A DNA stretch of 64,000 nt from JAJRRH01 sp047638815 (GTDB lineage: Bacteria; Bacteroidota; Bacteroidia; Flavobacteriales_D; JABDKJ01), in assembly GCA_047638815.1 (NCBI GenBank), contig JBLIMR010000003.1, forward strand, positions 1 through 64,000, written 5' to 3'. Numbering within the stretch: position 1 is the first letter of the stretch; each line of letters starts with the position of its first letter. The position numbers and the translations under genes are program-made. Under the pieces are notes generated by a model. It searched no databases and was not told where the DNA came from. It saw only the letters and a program-made list of their open reading frames with translations. Of this stretch, positions 57,985 to 64,000 are shown one piece after another.

Positions 57985-59931
57985 ATGAAAAAAATATTAT
58001 TTAGCATTGTAGCCCTTGGGTTAGTAATGACGGGTTTTGCCCAACAAAAAGCGAATTTGGAAGCAGCAAGTGTTGCTCCTAATAAAATTAACAAAAAAAT
58101 AGAAACGAATCACTTTGAAAAGGGAGCTGCTATTTTTTCTGATGATTTCTCTAACGGTCTTGGTGCATGGACAGCGGTCGATTCAGAAGGGTACGGCATC
58201 TGGCATTTAGCTACTGCAGCTTCTCCTGAAGGTGAATTTAGTACTAATATTGGACAATTACAGTCAACTACTGCTAGTAACGGCTGGATGATCTTTGATT
58301 GTGATGGATTCAATACTGATGTAAATCAAACCGGTACAACTGGTATTGCTTCAGACGTACAAGGTTTCCTAACGACTCCTTCAATCGATATGACTGATGA
58401 GCCTTCTGTAATTCTTGAATTTCAACAGTATTTTAGATACTGCTGTTTCGGAACATCACCTATGTCAGTACAAGTAAGTAGTGATGGTGGAGGATCATGG
58501 ACAACTTTTGCATCTAATGATTACTTTATTGAGTCAGCAAACGCTGCTTCTGATAATGCGATGACTACTACTATGGACATTTCTTGTGCTGCAGGTGGTG
58601 AAGCTGACGTTATGGTTAGATTTGCTTATAATGCTGAATTTGACGCTGGATATTCTCACTATTACTGGGGAGTTGATGATGTAAGTATTTATGGAAATGC
58701 CAATGTAAACGACATGGCTATTGACCTTGTTACAAATGGTGACATTTGGAATAATTACGAGTACAGAGTAACAGCTTTGGAACAAGCTGTTTCGGCTGCT
58801 GATGGAGGACTTCTTATTGGAACATACTTCAACAACTATGGTACTGCTAACCAAACAAATGTTACACTAACGGTTGAGATTCTTGATGATGCAGGAACTG
58901 TACTTAACACTAATGTATCTGATGCATTTAATTCTTTGACTTTTGCAAACTCTGCAATTTGTCCAGCTTCCACTGATAGTATTTATATTGAAACTGGTTG
59001 GGAGCCGACAGTTGAAGGAACATATATTATTAGGTCAACTTTAGTTTCTGCGGATGCTACCGATGATGTACCTGCAGATAATATTGTAGAGAAATCAATT
59101 GAATACACTACTGTTCAAATGGGGCATGATGATGCCACTGCATTTGATCTTGAAATGTTACAAAGTACTGCTGCCAATGGTGATTTCGAAACTGAAGGGT
59201 TTGGTAATCATTACCAAATGACTAATGAAGATTCAGAAGCATTTGGTGTAATTGTTTATTTTGGGCCTAACACTACTCCAGGCTTAACGATTGAAGCAAG
59301 ATTGAATACTACAGATGGATTTGTAAGTGTAGATGACGATTATGAATTTATTGATTATGAGATCCAACCAGAAGATGTCCCTACGTCAATGGCTGATCCG
59401 ATTGCTACCTACATTGAGTTTGAAGATACCTACGAGCTACTTACAATAGATGATGGGGCTACATACTTTGCTCTTGTTACTATTCAGGAGTTAGGTGAAG
59501 GTGAATTGACAGTATTGGCAAACGCTAACGCAGATTCAGATTTCTCAACAGGAGAAATTGATCTAAGTGGTGGTGGTGATTTCGTTTGGTTCAACAGACC
59601 AGATGTACCTGCCGTTCGTTTGGCATTAGAAGAGCCTCCTCTAGGACTTGAAGAATTAACACTCTCTGATGGGGTTTCCAATTTTGAGAACTCTCCAAAC
59701 CCTGCAACAGACATCACTACAATAAGCTATTCTTTAGTTGAAAAACTAGATATCACGATTGAAGTTGTTGATATGAATGGGAAAGTAGTTCACTCTGCAG
59801 TTCAAGGATCTCAAAATACTGGAGATTATAGGTTTGAGCTTAATGTTTCTGAATATTCTGACGGTGTTTATTTTTATTCATTGATATCAGGTAATAAGAA
59901 AATGACAAGAAAAATGGTTGTCACTAAATAA
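57985..59931 (+). CDS. Secreted protein with jelly-roll-like domain and T9SS type A sorting domain
   Basis: The 648-residue protein has a signal peptide ending TGFAQ. Residues about 45-235 hold a beta-sandwich-like module (FSDDFSNGLGAWTAVD, then FLTTPSIDM and YYWGVDDVSIYG) similar to the MAM/jelly-roll domains that begin many Bacteroidota secreted proteins. A CARDB-like segment follows. The C-terminus (about 570-648) is a type A sorting domain (NSPNPATDITTISY, then YSDGVYFYSLISG and TRKMVVTK). It is exported by T9SS. The protein is acidic, consistent with marine secretion. Function unknown. Confidence 0.85.
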   Translation: MKKILFSIVALGLVMTGFAQQKANLEAASVAPNKINKKIETNHFEKGAAIFSDDFSNGLGAWTAVDSEGYGIWHLATAASPEGEFSTNIGQLQSTTASNGWMIFDCDGFNTDVNQTGTTGIASDVQGFLTTPSIDMTDEPSVILEFQQYFRYCCFGTSPMSVQVSSDGGGSWTTFASNDYFIESANAASDNAMTTTMDISCAAGGEADVMVRFAYNAEFDAGYSHYYWGVDDVSIYGNANVNDMAIDLVTNGDIWNNYEYRVTALEQAVSAADGGLLIGTYFNNYGTANQTNVTLTVEILDDAGTVLNTNVSDAFNSLTFANSAICPASTDSIYIETGWEPTVEGTYIIRSTLVSADATDDVPADNIVEKSIEYTTVQMGHDDATAFDLEMLQSTAANGDFETEGFGNHYQMTNEDSEAFGVIVYFGPNTTPGLTIEARLNTTDGFVSVDDDYEFIDYEIQPEDVPTSMADPIATYIEFEDTYELLTIDDGATYFALVTIQELGEGELTVLANANADSDFSTGEIDLSGGGDFVWFNRPDVPAVRLALEEPPLGLEELTLSDGVSNFENSPNPATDITTISYSLVEKLDITIEVVDMNGKVVHSAVQGSQNTGDYRFELNVSEYSDGVYFYSLISGNKKMTRKMVVTK

Positions 59932-59952
59932 TCATTTTTCTTTAAAGAATAC

Positions 59953-59990
59953 AAAAAAAGCCAGCTCGATGAATCGAGCTGGCTTTTTTT
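59953..59990. terminator. Bidirectional terminator between the T9SS protein and tpx
   Basis: GCCAGCTCGAT and ATCGAGCTGGC form a perfect 11-bp stem with a 2-base loop, flanked by A7 on the left and T7 on the right. It serves both converging genes. Confidence 0.93.
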
Positions 59991-60010
59991 ACATCAATAT
60001 ATTTCCAGAA

Positions 60011-60511
60011 TTATCCTAGGACATTCATCGCTGCAACATAATCCGGCTCTTGGACTATTTCAGGTACTTGCTCTGTATAAATAACCGTATGATTTTCATC
60101 TAGAACAACAATCGCCCTGGAGTGCAAACCAGTCATCGGCCCATCGGCAATATCAACATTGTAATCACTTCCGAAAGAACCATTGGTAAAATCAGAAAGG
60201 CACTCAATTTTATCGATCCCTTCTGCTCCACAGAATCTACCCTGTGCAAAAGGTAAATCTTTAGAAATACAAAGCACCTTTGTATTTGTTAGGTTTGAAG
60301 CCTCCTCATTGAATTTCCTTGTCGACATAGCACAAATACCAGTGTCAATACTTGGATAAATATTTAAAATTACTCTTTGACCCGTATAATCCTCCAAGGA
60401 GCAAAATGAAAGGTCATTTTTTCTTAATTCAAAAGAAGGTGCTTTAGTGCCAACTTCAGGTAGTTTACCAATTGTATTACATGTATTTCCTTTTAATGTT
60501 ATTGCAGCCAT
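60011..60511 (-). CDS. tpx: Thiol peroxidase
   Basis: The 166-residue peroxiredoxin reduces hydroperoxides with thioredoxin. The peroxidatic Cys is Cys60 (SIDTGICAMSTRKF) and the resolving Cys is Cys94 (GRFCGAEGI), the spacing of Tpx. It opens MAAITLKGN. A TACCTTTG on the minus strand (60541-60534), 22 bases upstream of the ATG, is a possible -7 element but has no clear -33 partner. It lies divergent from mvaD. Confidence 0.95.
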   Translation of the reverse strand: MAAITLKGNTCNTIGKLPEVGTKAPSFELRKNDLSFCSLEDYTGQRVILNIYPSIDTGICAMSTRKFNEEASNLTNTKVLCISKDLPFAQGRFCGAEGIDKIECLSDFTNGSFGSDYNVDIADGPMTGLHSRAIVVLDENHTVIYTEQVPEIVQEPDYVAAMNVLG

Positions 60512-60674
60512 ATCTTCTATTTATAATTTTGAGCAAAGGTAAGAGAATGAATTTTGATTAAACATTTTAAATTGTATCATGCCTCCTATCCTTTAAGAAT
60601 ACCAAATGAGTGAGCTTAGCAGTCATTATTAATAATCTTACAAATTGAGTGCTTCAATCCCTTCTTGTTTGTTT

Positions 60675-60682
60675 TATCTTTG
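60675..60682 (+). promoter_or_regulatory. Candidate -7 promoter element directly before the mvaD start codon
   Basis: TATCTTTG matches TAnnTTTG and ends 4 bases before the mvaD ATG (60687). If active, transcription would begin at or next to the start codon. No TTTG is found at the right distance, which lowers confidence. Confidence 0.4.
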
Positions 60683-60686
60683 TGGG

Positions 60687-61754
60687 ATGAAAAAATTGGG
60701 AGAAATACGATGTATTAGTCCATCCAACATTGCTTTGGTAAAGTATTGGGGTAAACATGCCGTGCAGCTTCCCGCCAATCCTTCAATTAGTTTTAGTCTA
60801 AAAAATTGTGTGAGCGAGACAGTCGTTACATTGACCGAAACCTCGAATTCAGAATTTATCAAGAAGGGAAATGTAGATTTTGATTTTAAATTGGATGGGA
60901 AGTATAAACCCGAATTTGAAGAAAAGATTCATTCGTTCTTCAAGCGTGTATCCTCATTTATTCCTAATACTTCAAAGTACAAAATTACAATTGACTCAAA
61001 GAATTCTTTTCCACATTCCAGTGGCATTGCGTCTTCCGCGTCAGCATTTAGCGCATTATCGGGGTGCCTGATCGAATGGGAAAGAACTTTAATAGATGGA
61101 GAAAAGAATGAAGACTATTACAGGAATTTATCTCAAATGGCGAGGTTAGGATCAGGTAGTGCTGCCAGAAGTATCAATGGTGGGTTTTCGCTATGGGGCA
61201 GCTATAGTCAAGTAAAAGGCTCCTCTGATGAGTACGCTATTTCTATCAACGAGATTAATCCAATTTTTCAAGATCTCCAGGATACCATACTTTTGGTGGA
61301 CAAAGGGGTTAAGAAGGTCTCTTCCACGATCGGTCATGAATTAATGAATAATCACCCTTACGCTAAACAAAGATTTGTTCAAGCAAATGCAAACATCACG
61401 ACTCTATTGGGTATTTTGAAGAATGATAGTTTCAAAGATTTCACGCATTTAGTTGAGGAAGAAGCGCTCTCTTTACACGCCATGATGCTAACCTCTAACC
61501 CTTCATATATACTCTTCAGACCCAACACAATAGCTATTATTGAGAAGGTTCGAGAATTTAGAGATTCGGAAAACATTCCAATATGTTTCACGTTAGATGC
61601 AGGTGCTAATGTCCATTTAATTTACCCTAAAGCGTTTATTAACAAAACACTGGAATTTATTGAAAAAGAATTAGTAGGATTTTGTGAGAATGGAGCGTAC
61701 ATTTGTGATGAAGTCGGTGATGGACAGAAGATTATAACTGAAATTTATGCTTAA
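60687..61754 (+). CDS. mvaD: Diphosphomevalonate decarboxylase
   Basis: The 355-residue GHMP-type enzyme makes isopentenyl diphosphate. It opens SPSNIALVKYWGKH, the conserved substrate region, and has the ATP-binding SSGIASSASAFSAL. Catalytic Asp in the C-terminal lobe lies in FTLDAGANVHL. ATG 60687 (MKKLGEIRC) is the start; a TTG 42 bases upstream gives an unlikely leader. It overlaps the mevalonate kinase gene by 8 bases. Confidence 0.94.
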   Translation: MKKLGEIRCISPSNIALVKYWGKHAVQLPANPSISFSLKNCVSETVVTLTETSNSEFIKKGNVDFDFKLDGKYKPEFEEKIHSFFKRVSSFIPNTSKYKITIDSKNSFPHSSGIASSASAFSALSGCLIEWERTLIDGEKNEDYYRNLSQMARLGSGSAARSINGGFSLWGSYSQVKGSSDEYAISINEINPIFQDLQDTILLVDKGVKKVSSTIGHELMNNHPYAKQRFVQANANITTLLGILKNDSFKDFTHLVEEEALSLHAMMLTSNPSYILFRPNTIAIIEKVREFRDSENIPICFTLDAGANVHLIYPKAFINKTLEFIEKELVGFCENGAYICDEVGDGQKIITEIYA

Positions 61755-62673
61755 GGAAGCACTATACAACGGAAAAATATTACTCTTTGGAGAATATGGG
61801 ATCATCCAAGATTCTATGGGACTCTCTATTCCCTATGATATATATAAAGGTTCTCTAAAATTTGACAAATCAAACAAGGAAGCAAAATCTTCAACTGAAT
61901 CTCTTATTAAATTCCGAAATTATCTCAAAAACGACATAGAATTATCAAGCATCCTAGATGTTGATCAATTCTCTATTGATTTGGATAGTGGAATGTTCTT
62001 TGACTCTAGTATTCCGCAAGGATACGGAGTTGGAAGTTCTGGTGCTATCGTAGCAGCCATTTATGATGGTTATGCAATCGATAAAATTAAAGCAGATGAA
62101 AATCCAAACAACCAAAATCTCATTACTTTAAAGAGAGTTTTCGGGTTGATGGAATCATTTTTTCATGGCAAGAGTTCCGGGTTGGATCCATTAATCTGCT
62201 ACCTCAACCTCCCTATTCTTATTCGGTCAAAAGAAGAAATGAGGACCGTAGGCTTACCTCAGGAAAACAATGGGAAGGGTGCAATATTCCTATTAAACAC
62301 TGGAATAAAAGGCAAAACTCAACCTCTTGTTACCCATTTTATGGAGCGATGCAAAGAAGAGGGATTTAGAAAGATGTTGAAATCTGAGTTTAAGAAATAT
62401 AACGATGCTGCCATTGAATCGTTCCTAAATAAAGACTTCTCTCCTCTTCTCTCTAATGTAAAGCAACTTTCGAGGGTGGTTCTGGATCATTTCAAACCAA
62501 TGATACCTAAGGTATTTCAAAAACTGTGGAAAGAGGGATTGGATAGCAATTTATATTACCTCAAACTTTGTGGATCAGGAGGCGGTGGATTTATCCTTGG
62601 ATTTACAGAAGATTTTGAAAAAGCTCAAGATCACTTAAAGGATTATGAGCTGAGCAAAATATACATGTTCTAA
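61747..62673 (+). CDS. Mevalonate kinase (GHMP family)
   Basis: The 308-residue protein opens NGKILLFGEYGIIQDSMGLS, contains the ATP-binding GYGVGSSGAIVAAI and the HGKSSGLDPLICYL segment with catalytic Asp, and ends with the GHMP motif 3 (KLCGSGGGGFILGF). Its place between mvaD and a UbiA prenyltransferase identifies it as the mevalonate kinase of the pathway, although phosphomevalonate kinase remains possible for this family. It is translationally coupled to mvaD. Confidence 0.85.
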   Translation: MLKEALYNGKILLFGEYGIIQDSMGLSIPYDIYKGSLKFDKSNKEAKSSTESLIKFRNYLKNDIELSSILDVDQFSIDLDSGMFFDSSIPQGYGVGSSGAIVAAIYDGYAIDKIKADENPNNQNLITLKRVFGLMESFFHGKSSGLDPLICYLNLPILIRSKEEMRTVGLPQENNGKGAIFLLNTGIKGKTQPLVTHFMERCKEEGFRKMLKSEFKKYNDAAIESFLNKDFSPLLSNVKQLSRVVLDHFKPMIPKVFQKLWKEGLDSNLYYLKLCGSGGGGFILGFTEDFEKAQDHLKDYELSKIYMF

Positions 62674-62675
62674 CA

Positions 62676-63566
62676 TTGGCTGCTCACTTCTTAAGCCGAA
62701 AACTAAGGTTTTCCTTATTTAAAATATATGTCGTTCTATCTCTTGTGAGATGGTACAATGTCTTACTAATCGCTTTTGGGCTTTATTTATCGGCTCTATA
62801 CCTCTTCAACATTGGTGAACCTCATTTGGAGGTCCTTAAAGATTATAAATTACATCTTGAAGTAGTGGCTTTATCATTGTTTATAATGTCTGGCTATATC
62901 ATTAATGCCTTTTATGATTTAGAAAAGGATCTTATTAACGATCCGAAAAAAGCAATTTTTGATCGCTTAATCAGTAAGGAAATTAGCTTCATGGCATATT
63001 TCGCATTTAACGGCATTGGCGCTTTTTTAAGTTTGTTTATCTCATGGCCAGTTTTTCTAACCAACGTTTTTTTTAGTTTTGCTCTTTGGTTCTACTCACA
63101 TAAAATGCGTAAAAAGGCGATGCTCAGTGAATTTGCAGCTTCGCTACTAACGATACTGCCTTTTATCAGTTTAAGTATCTATTATGATTATACCAATCAA
63201 ACAATTCTTCTTTTTTTTCTGTTTCTGGGCACACTAATTTTCACGCGTGAAGTGATAAAAAAAATGATCGCTTTAAAAGGGGATTTGATACTTGGTGATA
63301 AATCTATTCCAATAGTTTTCGGCACGAACAAAACCAAAAGGCTAATCATAACTTTATTGATATTCACCAGCCTCCTAGTTGTACCGGTCTCTATTGTTGT
63401 GCAAAGCACAATTGTTCATGGGTTTTTGGCTCTGGTTGTACTATCGATTATCGTAAATTTTTATCTCACTACAAGCAAGGGCGCAAACAATTATAGTAAA
63501 ATGAATATCATCTACAAAGCACTACTTATTCTTGCGCTACTTTGTGTTCCATTCCTATTCGCTTAA
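62676..63566 (+). CDS. UbiA-family prenyltransferase
   Basis: The 296-residue membrane protein has about eight or nine transmembrane segments and the prenyl-diphosphate-binding motif N77xxxD81xxxD85 (IINAFYDLEKDLIND). The second Asp-rich region is GDLILGDKSIPIVFG. TTG at 62676 is the apparent start, 2 bases after the mevalonate kinase stop. Bacteroidota homologues beside mevalonate genes are often labelled geranylgeranylglycerol-phosphate geranylgeranyltransferases. The acceptor cannot be read from the sequence. Confidence 0.82.
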   Translation: MAAHFLSRKLRFSLFKIYVVLSLVRWYNVLLIAFGLYLSALYLFNIGEPHLEVLKDYKLHLEVVALSLFIMSGYIINAFYDLEKDLINDPKKAIFDRLISKEISFMAYFAFNGIGAFLSLFISWPVFLTNVFFSFALWFYSHKMRKKAMLSEFAASLLTILPFISLSIYYDYTNQTILLFFLFLGTLIFTREVIKKMIALKGDLILGDKSIPIVFGTNKTKRLIITLLIFTSLLVVPVSIVVQSTIVHGFLALVVLSIIVNFYLTTSKGANNYSKMNIIYKALLILALLCVPFLFA

Positions 63567-63637
63567 GTCAGGTATAAGCATACAATTATGTGTCCAATAA
63601 AGACAATAATTTAACAACTCAAATCGGATAAAATGAT

Positions 63638-63669
63638 AAATTATTAGGAAATTCACATTCTAATAATTT
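63638..63669 (+). promoter_or_regulatory. Inverted repeat just before the TonB-dependent receptor gene
   Basis: AAATTATTAG and CTAATAATTT form a perfect 10-bp inverted repeat with a 12-base spacer, ending 5 bases before the GTG start. It could be an operator or an RNA hairpin that masks the start. No U tract follows. Confidence 0.4.
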
Positions 63670-63674
63670 AAAGA

Positions 63675-64000
63675 GTGAAACACATACTTATATTACTTAT
63701 TTCGTTCTTAATTCCCTACCTAGGAGTCACTCAATCATTCACAATTTCTGGCAATATCACTGATTCATCTTCGGGAGAATCGTTAATTGGGGCATCATTA
63801 TTTGATAAACCATCAGGGTTTGGTACGATATCGAATACCTATGGCTACTATTCTATTACACTTCAAGCCGGAGAACACATTTTGAAATTTGACTACCTGG
63901 GGTTTGATTTACAAGAAAAAATCATTGATCTGAAAGAAGACTTAACTCTGGATATAAACCTTGTTCCAAGCATCCTTAAAATGAATGAAGTTGTCATTCG
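63675..64000 (+). CDS. TonB-dependent receptor, N-terminal part (runs off the right edge)
   Basis: A GTG start at 63675 gives a signal peptide (KHILILLISFLIPYLGVTQ) and a carboxypeptidase-regulatory-like plug-preceding domain: ISGNITDSSSGESLIGASLF, then TYGYYSITLQAGEHILKFDYLGF and LTLDINLVPSILKMNEVVI. The last segment resembles the region that leads into a TonB-dependent receptor plug. The barrel is beyond the window. The substrate is unknown. It is the next gene on the plus strand after the UbiA prenyltransferase, beyond an intergenic gap. Confidence 0.75.
   Translation, partial: MKHILILLISFLIPYLGVTQSFTISGNITDSSSGESLIGASLFDKPSGFGTISNTYGYYSITLQAGEHILKFDYLGFDLQEKIIDLKEDLTLDINLVPSILKMNEVVI

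Overview
The window is a chromosomal segment of a Bacteroidota bacterium, most likely a marine Flavobacteriales-type lineage. Several independent signs agree. There are type IX secretion (T9SS) proteins: a PorP/SprF family protein, a PorE-like OmpA lipoprotein, and type A and type B C-terminal sorting domains. Isoprenoid synthesis is by the mevalonate route (class II HMG-CoA reductase, mevalonate diphosphate decarboxylase, mevalonate kinase). Several promoters match the Bacteroidota consensus TTTG-N19/20-TAnnTTTG, Shine-Dalgarno sequences are largely absent, and base composition is AT-rich. Most of the window is core genome; I see no prophage, insertion sequence or CRISPR array.

Layout. 0-0.8 kb: the start of a secreted protein, a long intergenic region and the rpoBC terminator. 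0.8-14.1 kb (minus strand): the ribosome/transcription block, which in transcription order is tRNA-Thr, tRNA-Tyr, tRNA-Gly, tRNA-Thr, tuf, tRNA-Trp, secE, nusG, rplK, rplA, rplJ, rplL, rpoB, rpoC. 14.2-15.7 kb: xerC-like recombinase, hpf and rpsU with its own promoter and terminator. 15.8-22.8 kb (minus): acyl-CoA dehydrogenase, apt, a membrane-anchored helix-hairpin-helix protein, an alanine:cation symporter, a dTDP-rhamnose-reductase-like protein, a PspC protein and a DUF2851 protein. 23-24.5 kb (plus): a T9SS-sorted protein gene broken by two in-frame stops. 24.5-33.3 kb (minus): pyrF, prfA, purM, porE-like, a LysM/periplasmic-binding protein and guaA. 33.5-36.2 kb (plus): glycosyltransferase, ECF sigma factor, rsmG and rpmH. 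36.2-47.2 kb: acs, a small exported protein, a GYDIA-type GHMP kinase, a DinB-like protein, a four-gene T9SS/sigma/anti-sigma cluster and HMG-CoA reductase. 47.3-51 kb (plus): der and recQ. 51-57 kb (minus): a small lipoprotein and a giant alpha-2-macroglobulin. 57-64 kb: alpha/beta hydrolase, a T9SS type A protein, tpx, mvaD, mvk, a UbiA prenyltransferase and the start of a TonB-dependent receptor.

The most interesting locus is 40.5-45.8 kb. In transcription order it encodes a SprF-like outer-membrane protein, a five-repeat secreted protein with a PKD domain and a type B (CHU_C) sorting domain, an ECF sigma factor, and a single-pass membrane protein placed like an anti-sigma factor. The periplasmic part of that membrane protein carries a SprB-repeat-like segment and a C-terminus resembling the sorting domain of the secreted protein. 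The motif GGGGTTAC-N14-ATTGTATnTA occurs just upstream of both the SprF-like gene and the secreted-protein gene, with identical spacing. This suggests a self-contained regulon in which the membrane protein monitors T9SS type B cargo and releases the sigma factor. That reading is an inference; the gene order, domain resemblance and duplicated motif are visible in the sequence.

Other points of note are a promoter nested inside the hpf terminator that would drive the tRNA-tuf operon, a 17-bp perfect hairpin between rplL and rpoB, probable leaderless mRNAs for guaA and mvaD, and two copies of a dispersed palindromic repeat.
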